A program made the translations under genes and the position numbers. Positions 11,418 through 22,481 of a DNA stretch of 64,000 bases are shown here, one piece after another (the stretch's first letter is position 1; every line of letters begins with the position of its first letter). The notes below the pieces were generated by a model. That model was not told the origin of the DNA. It saw nothing but the letters and a program-made list of their open reading frames with translations, and ran no database searches. Location of the stretch: positions 755,933 through 819,932 of the forward strand of contig ML996692.1 in the NCBI GenBank assembly GCA_010356995.1. The letters are read 5' to 3'. The stretch comes from Trichodelitschia bisporula. Taxonomy: Eukaryota; Ascomycota; Dothideomycetes; Phaeotrichales; Phaeotrichaceae.

Positions 11418-13764
11418 TTCTCATGGACGGTTGTAACGTATGGTGTGGTGTATGAGGGTGATGGTGATGGTGATTTCGGTGTCGAGGGGATAGAGCACTG
11501 CAGCCTGACAGCGCGAAAGCGATGGTTCAAATGCTGCTAGTGCAAGGCTTTCAGGGGTTGGAAGCAGAAAGTACGGTAATGGGTGCGGACGAATGGGAGA
11601 GCATTTCCTACCCTTTATCCTAGTGGTTGATCGCATGCGGCTACTTTTGCGTTTGGTCCCGAATGGTTGGCAGCATGCAACGGTGTACCTACATGGCGTC
11701 TGTCAAAGGGAGTGAATTTATACGCTGGTATACACAATGGTGACGGTTAATTATTGTTACGGCAAGCGTCCCTCTCTTGACAACCCCATGATCATTTTTC
11801 TGCTTGGCAACTACGTTTGACGAGCGGCCGGGAAGGATGGGTCGTTTTTGAGCTGCAGACAACCATCGCAGCTACCCTTGTACCTGCCGTGACTGATCCA
11901 GGCCTCCCAGTCCTGAAGCAGCCGATTCTAGGCATCATGAAATCATACAGCGTCCGGGCGCAGTAACTGCTGCGCCTCGAGTCTTTAGCTCTTTACCCAC
12001 AAGAAATTTCTGGCACAAGGCCATTTCCATGACGTCGGCGCCAGATCCCGTTCCACCTCTTTGTTTAGAAGTGAGCGGCACTCCACGGTTGCCATCATAA
12101 CGTTACTACGTACTACGTAGTAGTTCCGGGACAAGTACGGTACTACTCCCTACCCGCTTCTATATTCGGCTCCCGAACCCCAAGCCGATATTCCTATCGC
12201 GCCGCCCACTCGCTACCCACTCACTAGCCGCTCACCATGGGCTTGCTACACGGTACTCCACCTCACGCCCCACCCAATACCATAGCCGGAATTTGGCCCC
12301 ACTCGGCATGCGGCTGGGGCTCCGCAGCTCCGCACCACACGATCTCGAACGGCTCGGTAGCGGACGTCACCGCCTTGTCCAACGGAGTGGGAGCTACAGT
12401 ACACTTGGCGAAGACGGCAGATGCAAGAGGGATTGAGACCTGATGTCACGCGTAGATGGCGTTTTCGTGCTGTGCGACATGGGTTGCGGGCCGACGGTTT
12501 GGGGCTGCCTGGTGGCGGTGAGAAGCCTATGGTGGATGTGGTGGCGAAATATAATGCGCCGAGGGGAAGGTTCGGATGAGCATTTGGGGTGCGCCGTTTT
12601 TGGTGAGATGAGTACTTGGGCGCTGTTGACTACTGTGGTAAGGTGCAGTGGAGGAGTTGACGTACGCTGTGCGGTTGGGGGTGAGTGCGAACGTATGCGG
12701 TAGATATTCCAAGACGCTACTGTGGACGAGTTACGCTTCACTTCCATCATACCGTAGAGTAATTGATGAAGGTAGTGCCACAGTGGATATGAAAATTCTC
12801 CAGAGACGATGTTGTTGGCTGCTCCGAGTGAAGGTCATCTAGGTAGGCGATGTCTGGTATGAGATCGGCCAGCTGAAGTGGGGCTTGTCTACGAAACAGG
12901 TTGCCTTCAATGTACCATCATCTTCCAGTGCTGTAATAGCCTATATATTGCTGCATCTCTTCAATTGCTTGGGTAACATCCTTGACTCTCTGCAAAATTG
13001 TGATGTTCTCCCCATGATGATGTCGGCCGCCCTCATCACACCAAGCCTTTTGCACGTGGTAATACGCCATGGGCGTCCCAAGGCTGCAACACTTTAGGGG
13101 CGTGCGGGGTCGACGGTGTCCAAACTTTTCAACCCCTCCTAGCAACCTCCAACGACAACTCATTCCCAACAAGTCGGCCCGCCGAAACTTGAGACCATTA
13201 TCGATGCCAACCATCTCCACGGTCGCCACCGGAAATGAAGATGACCCTCCATCTTCCCGCTCTTTGAGCTGACATGGGACAGGAAGACTTTCGACAGCGT
13301 CCTGCGAACGCTTTTTTTTTCTCGCTAGGATGGGATCTGGCCGTGCCCAGCTTGCTGGAACCGCAGAGGAGTCGAGTTAGACACTGAGAGCCTTCACACG
13401 CTATGACCATTTGGAGTCCATGGAGTGGCTTGCATCATCCGGATGTTTGACAATCCAGAATGCCCGGTATCGCTTTGCGAAACGCCACCAGCTGGGACAC
13501 CACGTTTGGGTCTTACGCCGCAAAATCCAAGGCCGACTGCATCTGATAAGTTCCGAGCAGGCTCAGGACTTGATGAGAGCTGAACCTAATTACGTCGTCA
13601 GCTATTTTCGGGGACTGGGTCTGAATTCCAAAGTTCCGCCTCCAGCGTAGCGATGCCATCCGGACTTCCTAGGGTTGTTGATGTCTCTTGGACATGGCGT
13701 CTTCTCCCTTCCCCTGGACATGTCGTATTATGTTTCCTCCTGGAGGCTGGCATATCATCAAATA
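11418..13764. other. Intergenic, 2.3 kb, no gene seen
   Basis: No open frame here resembles a known protein. It contains ACGTA-rich palindromic DNA at 12101-12155 and an eight- to ten-base T run near 13312. A 79-codon frame at 13411-13650 has normal amino-acid composition but no recognisable motif and is left uncalled. Confidence 0.45.
12111..12122. repeat. 12-bp perfect palindrome (TACTACGTAGTA)
   Basis: The palindrome sits in a 55-bp stretch made largely of TAC and GTA words (12101-12155). A similar perfect 12-bp palindrome centred on ACGT occurs at 26508-26519. Confidence 0.6.
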
Positions 13765-13852
13765 GGCCGCGTGGCCTAATGGTAAGGCGTCTGACTACGA
13801 TTCCTTCTGGGTTGTGATCAGGAGATTGCAGGTTCGAGACCTGCCGCGGTCA
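13765..13852 (+). tRNA. tRNA-Arg(ACG), intron-containing
   Basis: The cloverleaf can be traced by hand. Acceptor stem GGCCGCG (13765-13771) pairs with CGCGGTC (13845-13851), followed by A73. The anticodon stem TCTGA (13790-13794) pairs with TCAGG (13818-13822), and the loop reads C-T-ACG-A, so the anticodon is ACG at 13797-13799, read as ICG after deamination. T-arm GCAGG/CCTGC encloses TTCGAGA. A 16-nt intron, 13801-13816, lies at the canonical position after base 37. The D-arm contains GGCCTAATGGTAAGGC. A plain nuclear tRNA gene without the 3' CCA. Confidence 0.95.
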
Positions 13853-15668
13853 TTAGGTAACTCTCTTTTTGCTCGTTTGGGTTTATTAGGGGTTACGCGG
13901 GGTTGAGGAAGTACCCAGCGGGATCACAGCTATCGTAGGTTCGGATTGGACGAATTTTTGATCGGTATCTATTAGTCCATCATGCCCTAGGGTGAGATGC
14001 TGCAGCATCGGGCGTTTGGTAGCCTCGTGATCCTCAAATGCATCGAAGATAATCCGGGGATAGAGTAGGGTGGGGGGGTTCGGGGAGATGAAAGGCGTCT
14101 AGGGTACGAACTTGGCCATCGCTTTGGAAGGCCATCGAACGGCGATCTCGGGTTCTTTCAACCTGATGAAAATGTCAACGTACAGCTCCACCCGTCCGAG
14201 TGCGCAATTTGTACGTACGACGTGCAATACGGACACTCCGCCACGGCGTTCGGAATGCTCACCGGCCCGAAGAAAACAGGTACTCGTAGTCAGACGTCGA
14301 AGACAAAAAGAAATTACGTCTATGGTGAACTCCGGCGAGGCTGTGCGGCGAAACTCGCTGCTAGGACAGCATTCAGAACCCCACGCCTGATACTGCAGAC
14401 GCTGCGCAGGCGCCAGACGCAAGACGCAGCCATGGCTGCCAATGCGGCTTGAGGGATCCACAAGCGATCAGTGTGCTGTCGGGAAATTCTCAGCTCTCGC
14501 AGCGCATTCAGCTTTGTCGAGATCCTTCACATCACACAAGGAACACGTAGTACGAGAAGTCGGATTTCATAACTTGCAACCGCGCTTCTCCCGCCCGCCC
14601 ACTGCCCCATCGCTCAACTCCCTCGAGACGGCGGGTGTCACCTGGAACTGTCATGACGACCGGGACGCACAGGAAACAAGAATAGGCGGGACCAATTATG
14701 ATATTTCAGGTCAGATCGTAGAGCTGGGTAGCTGCCAGCATTCCGCACCGCGGAGTGAGCTACAGATGTACGGTGTGCTCGTATGTACTGTACCATGTTA
14801 GATGAGTGGCATGCACATTGGCACTACGTACATCCGTACATCCGTACTGTGTACTGCAACGAAGGCCTGCCATTTGGGCTTCTTCTCAGCCTTCATAGCC
14901 GAAGCACGCCCAGCGGGTGCCCCGCGCGCCCAAACGGCGGTCGGCGATGCGCTTCTCTCGTTAGTTGGAAGCGCCCCCTGCACTCCACTTCTTACTCCAC
15001 TTCTCCCTATCACTGCAGATGCCTTGCCGGCTGCTGGAGGCTGTGCGGCACCATGCGGGCAGCTCAAGGCTTAAATGACCGCCTCCAAGAAGTCCAAGAC
15101 CCAAAACAATGCCTGTCTTTCCATTGCGTGAGGGGGTGGTGGAGCGTAGAGGGTGGGAGGGATGGGGGAATAATGGGTCAGCTCTCCGCCATTTACAAGC
15201 AACGTCCGCTTTTTTTGTCCGTCGCGTGCGTGCTTTGCGCCTCCGAGCTTTGTCACTTTACTGCTTGTGTGTTTGTGTCTGTGTGGGATGGAAAGCCTAA
15301 TAAGTGTGGCATAAAACAATATGAAATGTGGCGGTCCGCCCCCTCTTGAGCCTCTTTCAATAATTCCTTCCCCCCCTCTGCCTACTTAACCACCTACCCG
15401 GACCCCGAGCCATAATCCAAGCCTGAACGCTTCCGACCTTCCTTCCTCCTCGCGCAACCCCGTCTTTGAACCCGGATCCTTTGGTTGCTCGGCAAATACA
15501 AGTAAACACGGCAAACACACCCAAGAACAACACTCCAAGCGCAAGTGGGCTGCCAAAGAGCGCCTACCTTCCTCATCAAGTACCTCATATACAGGCGCTT
15601 GGCGAGTTACATGTCTCCTGCTCTACTATCCCGCAGGTCGTCTTTGTCGAGGATCGTGGTTGTCGTAG
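13853..15668. other. Intergenic, 1.8 kb, no gene seen
   Basis: Short frames only. It contains GTACGTAC at 14211-14218 and a directly repeated GTACATCC at about 14828-14843. From about 15340 to 15480 the strand is pyrimidine-rich and likely forms the promoter and leader of the cyclin-like gene. Confidence 0.45.
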
Positions 15669-16629
15669 ATGCACAGCATGGCCGGGACGATGGATGAAGC
15701 AATGGCCCGCCTTCCTGCAAGCCTCAAGCGGCCTGACCCTATTGTCTTCCACGATGACAGCGAGGACGAGTTGCTGGATGAGTACTTCGCGTCATGCGTG
15801 CCTTTGTCCAACCTGCCTACACCTCCGCTATCGGCCTCATCGAGGAGTACGACGCCTCCTCTATCACCGCGCCTTTCATACATTTCAAGTGGGCGCCCTT
15901 TGACGTTCTTTGTGTCCAATGCTAACACTCGCAGCCCCGGCTCATCACCTTACACTTCTCGTCCCTCAGAATGCCTCGCCCCAGCGCCTTTCCCCCGCCG
16001 TCACCGCAGCCTACCTCGCTCGCGCATCGCTTCCCCGCTCCACCATCGCCTTCGCCGCATGCATTCTAGATTCGCTCTCCGGATTCTTCGTCCGCACCTG
16101 GCGCAATGAACTCGCAACCATCCGTGTCCTTACACATGTTCGCACGCTGAAGCCGTCCGAGTGGTCGTTCCCCGTGGTTACCGGCTCAGCTTGGGGTGCA
16201 GCTTCGGGGACTGGAAGCTCGTGCAAGCCGGAGCTCATTGTGCTTGCCGCTCTCGCGATTGCCAAATCCTGGTTGGATGACACTCGTACCGGCGCTGCCT
16301 GGTGGGCGGGGAAGATCGCAGCTGGGACTGTGGAGTCTACGGAGGTGGATGCCACCATCAGATGCTTACTCAAGGATATCGGGTACGCGCTGGCGGCGTT
16401 TGGCGCAGAAATCGTGGAAGAGATGGAGCAGGAGATATTCGGTGACCTGGATGAGAACGAGGTCGAACCCGAAGCTGATGGTATCTACCCCATTGCTGGA
16501 ATTCCGGACTGCGATAAAATGCACGACGGTCACGCCATCTTCAATGACGGTATCGCTACACCTGAACCTAGCCCGGTGTGTTTGACCGCCAGAGACGGCG
16601 GCGACATGGAGCTAGGAATACAGGCGTGA
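15669..16629 (+). CDS. Cyclin-domain protein (PCL/Clg1-like)
   Basis: Two exons, 15669-15888 and 15935-16629, joined by a 46-bp intron with a GCTAAC branch, encode 304 aa. The N-terminal 75 residues are acidic then Ser/Pro-rich (DDSEDELLDEYF, then PPLSASSRSTTPPLSP). The centre resembles the N-terminal cyclin box of fungal cyclin-like proteins: alternating helices with SPAVTAAYLARASLP, STIAFAACILDSLSGFFVRTW and ELIVLAALAIAKSWLDD. The tail is acidic. Such proteins usually bind a Pho85-type kinase, which is inferred here, not shown. An in-frame ATG three codons downstream (15678) could also serve. I cannot say which cyclin it is. Confidence 0.75.
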
Positions 16630-17926
16630 ATCTTCAATGGCTGACCCTATTGAGATTCAAGCCTTTCTGGGCGTTCGGCTTTCCCCTTACTATCGTCCAT
16701 ATCTTGGTTCGGATCCCGCCCTTCCGATGGATCGGTCCCTATTTTTGGAAGCCAACCCGTTGTGCCATGCGGAGCTTCACGCCCATGATTCGACCATATT
16801 CCATACGACGCTCGCGTGGGGTCGCCCTCTCTGGATGATCCGGAGTGGTTGAAGCGGGGCCCACGAGTGTCTGTTTTGTGGAGCACACCCATTTTCCCCG
16901 GCGCATGGCCGGAAGGCTTCTTCCATCCGGGAACTCAGTAGTGGCAAACATCATTCTTGTTTGCCGCCAACGGTAGCTCAGCTTTACAAGCGCGATTATT
17001 TAACCGCGCATTACTTTGAGGGAATGGTATGGAGAGGGATGAGGAAGTTCTCCGCGGATGAGGACTAGGACTGTTCTGGACTTCGGAGGATGATGGTTTC
17101 TTGCTAGTATCCCACATTGTTTGTGGGAAGTACTGGTGACGTGGCATTTTACCCCGCGGTGGGGAGGTGGAGCTATGCACTTAGTCTGCTTTTGCTGCCA
17201 GTTGTACCGCACCATCTCCTTCGCTTCATGCGATTAGAGAGCTAGGTACAGATATGTAGCGGATAGCATGTAGTAGGTGCACTTGGAATTGCTCTTCCTT
17301 AACTATTGATTCTGCGCGTGATGCGGTGGTGAAGGGGTCTGCGTGTCCCTTAGGTCCAGGCGTTCAGACCCCTTGCAAGTATGCAGTGCCATTTATCCGC
17401 GACATGCAGCCTTGCATGTATCACGGTCTCGATCGAGCGCTGAGCCTGTGGGTATTCGCCAGTATTGCGATTCCCAGCCTGATGGACCCACACTCCATTC
17501 ACCGGCTACGACCATGGACAAGCTGCCATTCACATCGTGCAACTCGGAAGGAGTTAACTTGATGATCTAAGCTCCGACTCTCTAGCATAGTCCTCTTGAT
17601 CGTGAGAAAGTTACTTCAGCCTGATCGGATTGTGATGCGGACCGCGGTGAAGAGCTTCTGATGAGTGAATCGAGCAAGGTAGATACGCAGTCATCGTGAT
17701 TTCGCGTGAGGCTGAAGCGCATACCAACACGTACGGGACAGTTTCTTCGGCCTCTCGTGAGTTGTGTGCGGAGACTCCTAATCACCTCCGCAACCTCGAC
17801 GACAGGACTTCGGATAATAGTAATTCCGGTACGAGATTCACGTCGTCCCGACACGAGGCATCATCCTCATCAACCACCGGAGCCTCAAGGAACACTCGCC
17901 CCTGCTTTACTGTTTACGCGGCCAAA
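16630..17926. other. Intergenic, 1.3 kb, no gene seen
   Basis: Open frames here are at most 110 codons, and the longest (17696-18028) simply runs into the Yip5 start in the correct frame. No repeat or RNA gene was recognised. Confidence 0.45.
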
Positions 17927-19082
17927 ATGACAAACAGAGGATATGATGTTGTGGTAGACGTCGATGCGGAGGTACTTGCCCTCAAATTCACGACGCAGCG
18001 AGCTCCAGCTGCTGACTTTCTAGGGTGACCTTGGCCATACCGACCTGCAGGAGGATCTCGAATTCCATTCATCCAGTAGGTCGCATATCTAAAACGGAGT
18101 AGAGTTGCATCTAACTCTCCGTAGACTTTGAAGATCCCCAAAGCCGCAACAAGATACCCCCGGATACCTCGTCCAACTTTCTCAACAACGGCTCCTCGTC
18201 CCGCGCATCCAGCTCCTCCAAAGCCTTCCTCTGGAGCGTCCAGTTCTACGCGCAGTTCTTTGATGTGGATACATCAGAGGTGATACGGCGCTGCACAGCC
18301 GCCATCTATCCCAGAACAAACTTTCTCGATGTGCTCGAGGGGAACCCGGATCTTTACGGTCCCTTTTGGATCGCCACGACTGTTGTCATGATCCTGTTCC
18401 TCACGGGCACTATCAGCTGGAAACTAGCGCACTCTGGGCAGTTCCACTATGCCTACGACTTTCGCCTGTTGAGTGGTGCTGCAGGGCTCATATACGGATA
18501 CACGGGTGCGCTACGTGGATAGATGCGCTTGGGCACGATGCTGACTATGGGCAGGAATCGTTCCCATCGGACTGTGGGGCACTCTCAAGTGGTTTGGTAG
18601 CGAGTCCGCAAATCTCCTGGAATGCTGGGCTCTCTATGGCTACGCCAACGTCATTTGGATCCCCGTGGCTCTCATCTCCTGGTCTCCCATCAGCAGTACG
18701 CTCACTATCTTGCGTCGTCCGGTGCTATGCTAACGGGACCTTTAGTTCTGAACTACGTCTTCGTAGGGGTTGGCTTCGGCATTTCAGCTCTGTTCTTGTT
18801 CCGCAACCTGTAAGCTCTTGCGACGCATTCCCTGGTGCTTTGGCTCACGAATCATAGATACCCCATCCTGAGCGCGACTGACGTGCGGACGTCTAAGATC
18901 CTCCTGATTGTTGTACTAGCCCTGCATGCAGGACTCGCAATTGCGATCAAGATCCTTTTCTTCGCGTACGTTCACCGGTTCCGTGTCTAAACCGTATCCT
19001 TGCTAACTAAAGTTGCAGGCACGGTAGCCCGGTCGGCGATGGCAAAGCTCCCGAGGGAAATAAGCCTGACAGGCTCTTCTAG
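17927..19082 (+). CDS. YIP5: Yip1-domain Golgi membrane protein (Yip5/YIPF1-2-like)
   Basis: Integral Golgi or ER-Golgi protein that binds Rab GTPases in vesicle transport. It is split into seven exons: 17927-17971, 18024-18075, 18125-18505, 18555-18695, 18746-18809, 18858-18965 and 19019-19082, with six introns of 48-53 bp, giving 284 aa. The reconstructed protein starts MTNRGYDVVVDVDAE, then GDLGHTDLQEDLEFH. The cytosolic part ends in FLWSVQFYAQFFDVDTSEV and NPDLYGPFWIATT, a Yip5/YIPF1 signature. Five hydrophobic spans follow, including LIYGYTGIVPIGLWGTL, CWALYGYANVIWIPVALISW and LNYVFVGVGFG. The C-terminus is short and polar. Each junction keeps the frame and restores family sequence. Confidence 0.9.
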
Positions 19083-19356
19083 GCGCTTGATTTCTAAGGC
19101 TTGGTGTTCGGGTCAGGGTGTATCAGCGGCGTATACCGTCTTGTTTACCGATGTGTATCTTTTTGAGTTCATCAAATGCTTGCGCTGGTTCTGGCCAGGT
19201 TTGCTAGAGGGTGTGCTTTTGGGACGTGTTTTGTGATACTGATACAAGCATTCAGGAAACCATATTGCCTGCCACTGCAACAAACAAGGTATCAACAATT
19301 TCGATTAGAGGGTTCTGGACTACCAACCACCTAACTCCTCATCAGGACCTTCGCCC

Positions 19357-20903
19357 CTAGTAGGTGGTCAAGGGCGGGGATCCCTCGCACGGCGGCGCGG
19401 AATACTTCGTCTGCACAAAGACTTTCTGCATGCCATCCTCCTTCTTGTCAAACTTGTAGTATACCTTATCAAGGTCCTCAACCCGCACGCGGTGGCTCAC
19501 CATCTTCAGCGGGTCGATTTTGCCCTCCTGGATCATCGTCAACAACTCGTGCCAGTACTTGTGCACAGGCGCCTGCCCATTGCCGATGAGCCGGATGCCA
19601 CGCTCCATCAATGAGCCGATGTTGAAGTGGTTGGTCTGTTTACGCGTCAGTTCACTCCATCCTTGACCGTTAATGGGAGGGATCTGCTTACGAAGCCAAC
19701 ATAAACACCCGTGATACCGCAGCGCCCATAGTTCCGGACACTGGTGATCATCTCGTTGACAATCTCACTCGTATCCGTCTCCATGCCCAGCATCATCTCA
19801 AAGTAATGCGCCCAGCCCTTAGCATACTCGCCCGCCACACACTCGAGCGCAACATCCGGCCCGCGGCCTCCAGTCATCTCCTTAAGCTTGCTCGTTACGC
19901 TCTCGCCGCGCGGCAGCGCGCTGTAGTCCAGGGTCTCGGCCTTGGGACACTTCTGCTTGATCCACTCCAGCCGCCAATTGTTGTCGATAGCGATCACGCG
20001 CTGCGCACCGAGGAGGAACGCGAAGTCAACGCACATCTGCCCAATGGGACCGGCGCCCCAGATGGCGACTACGTCGCCCTTGTTGATACCCGTGTCGACG
20101 CAACAGTTCCAGGATGTGCAGACGACGTCAGAGAGGTACAGGCCCTTCTCGTCGGGTACGTCGTCGGGCAGCTTGAGGAGATTGACATCGCCCAGTGGGA
20201 CTCGCACCGCTTCGGCTTGACCACCTGGATGCTGTTAGTTGTGTGCGGGCGGACGGTGATGTGCCCGCTTACCTGCGAAGCCGCCGGTGAAGTGCGAGTA
20301 CCCGAAGATACCGGCTGTGCGGGCGCCGAGCATCGCATTGGCGATGGTGTTTGAGTTGGTCTTCTCGCACTGCGAGGAGAGACTTTGTTTGCAGTAGTAG
20401 CACTGATGGCGGGTTAGCTGGAGTCTTTGAGCGTGGCCGGATGAGGCTGACATCTCCGCATGCGATCTGGAATGAGGCTACTACTCTGTCGCCCTTTTTG
20501 AGAGTCTTAACGTCGGGCCCGACTTCGTCCACCACGCCGCAGAATTCGTGGCCTAGGATGTCGCCCTTTTCCATTTCTACGATTACGCCATGCAGAAGGT
20601 GCAGATCGCTGCCGCACACCGTGCTTCCCGTAATGTTCAGGATGACATCGCCAGGCTCAACGACCTTCGGCCGCGGGGTTTCGACTGCGTCAGGTCAGTT
20701 GGGGTATCGTGAGTGGCATAGGGTATGCACGCACCGACTTCGACCTTGTTCTTGCCCTGCCACACAAGTGCCTTCATCGGGTGATCTGGGTCGCCGTACT
20801 TGGCCCGGTCCTGCGCCGGATTCGAGATGTCCTGCTGCGTGATGCTGTTGTCGTCATGGCCGACGAGCTTCTCGACCAGGGCGGCCGCTTGTGACACTGC
20901 CAT
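19357..20903 (-). CDS. Zinc-dependent alcohol dehydrogenase (GroES-like, MDR family)
   Basis: NAD(P)-dependent medium-chain dehydrogenase; substrate unknown. Exons in coding order are 20903-20735, 20684-20452, 20402-20273, 20224-19692 and 19635-19357, with four introns of 48-56 bp, giving 447 aa. It has a catalytic zinc site (CGSDLH and GHEFCG), a complete structural-zinc set (Cys 132, 135, 138, 146) and a Rossmann loop GAGPIG at residues 234-239. About 40 residues precede the usual MDR start (MKALVWQGKNKVEV), which is long for the family. The nearest relatives I recall are fungal glutathione-dependent formaldehyde or threonine dehydrogenase-like proteins. It is convergent with the Yip5 gene, 274 bp away. 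Confidence 0.9.
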
Positions 20904-22481
20904 TGTTTTGGTAAGTAGAACTATTTGGTAAAGCGTATGAAAAATGCGAGTTTAGGTCACGATGACAGGTTTTGGAGAAGTAAGACGAATTGGTATCAAA
21001 ATTCAGCTACACAACTCAAGCGGCGATGTGAAGCCTAAGTAAGTTGTGGTAGAGTAGCCCCGCAACATAGCTCCCAGCGCAGCTACGTCATAATGAGGTT
21101 GTCATCGGCGGGCCACTGCCTAAAGCGGCAATCACGCTGGGATGGGGTTCGCGATGGGGGATTCTGGATTGGCATATTTGCTGCTAAGCGGGAAAGGGCA
21201 TTTTACCGTACGGCAGGTGCGACGATCGCCGATCAAGCTTCGTCGCTCCTCGATCGAGCAAGAATGCAACGTGGGATACCACGGCGCCCCGTTGCGGGGG
21301 AAGTGACGTCGCGATCTTCACCTAACACGTGACTTGGACCAACGATGGTAATGGGCTACCTTGATGTGCTCGTCTAGGTGGTCAAGAAGCGAGGTTGTGC
21401 TCTTCTAAACGCAAGCCTGGACCAGAAATTCCTTCGAGAAACCCGCTCACTAATCCCCAAAGCCCAAAGCCCAGCGAGCGCACCCCTCATCAGCCGCCTC
21501 AATAACCCACCTCAAAGCCCAACCACAAGGCTGACCAGCCTCTCTCACCGCAAATCCACACTCCCAGCTTCCAACCCGCCTACAAACCCCAACAGCCCAT
21601 GAACCCAGCCTCCACCCCTCTCTCCTCAAACCCAATCCCTCGTCCCCAAATCAATTCGTCAGCCCCCCGCCCGGGCCCTCCCGCCCTCGCCGCAATGCAG
21701 ATTAAGCGCTAGGTTACCCCCAGCCGCGCCAGTAGCGCGGTTACACATAACACCCCCTCCCCCAGGCGCGCGCCGCGCCGACGCTGTCAATCGCTCTTTC
21801 CCAGCGACCAGGTTGAGGAAGGGGGGTTGCTGTCTGTGCTGCGGGCTATTCGATCGGCTTCAGATCCGGGATCGGGGAGGCCGAGGCCGGGGTGGGCGTG
21901 CGGCACAGCACAGGGCCGTGGGGCACCGGTTTTTGGTTGAAGATATGCGACTGAGGTGCCGAAGGATTGTATTGCTTCTGACATCCCCAGAGATTGCCTC
22001 TCATGATCCTCGGAAGCGTTTCCGGGCGCTTGGCCTGGGGCTTACGCGCGGTACGGGAGATAGGCACCGGGAACATGCGATTGAGTGCCCGTGAATTCAT
22101 GTCTGCACTGCGGTGAGCAGCGGGGATGCAGTTCTCCCAGCCTCGGAGCCGGGTTTTGCATCCGGGTCATAATATACAGAAGTGTGGTGAAACCAGATCG
22201 TGCCTGCGAGCATACCCAAGACAAAAGAGCTCGGTACAACAAGCGCTCCCTTCATGGCCTCGCTGAATGGGATGGTGAAGATGCCTATCTTCCCTCCATC
22301 TACATTCCCCCCAAACACCAAACCTGCCTCTTCCTCTATGCGAGGATACCCCAAAGGCAATAAAAATGTGGTAATGCAAGCCGAAGAAGGATTTTGCTGC
22401 CCGTCGAACAAACACAAGTATACTGCAAAACGCCCGCTAGTCCCTGGTTCAATGCTTTAATAGGTGAGGAGAAAGAGACAA
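20904..22481. other. Intergenic between dehydrogenase start and NoxA 3' end
   Basis: 1.58 kb. The left part is the dehydrogenase promoter. At 21440-21660 the plus strand is strongly C/A-rich with repeated CCCAAAGCCCA-like words. A short hydrophobic open frame at 22097-22255 on the minus strand is listed separately. Confidence 0.45.
22097..22255 (-). CDS. Possible small membrane protein, 52 aa
   Basis: From the ATG at 22255 the frame gives 52 residues with one clear hydrophobic segment (residues 4-23, including SSFVLGMLAGTIWFHH) and a polar tail. The frame stays open for about 50 codons upstream without another ATG, so it could also be the last exon of a spliced gene. I recognise no family, and it may be chance. 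Confidence 0.2.
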   Translation of the reverse strand: MKGALVVPSSFVLGMLAGTIWFHHTSVYYDPDAKPGSEAGRTASPLLTAVQT

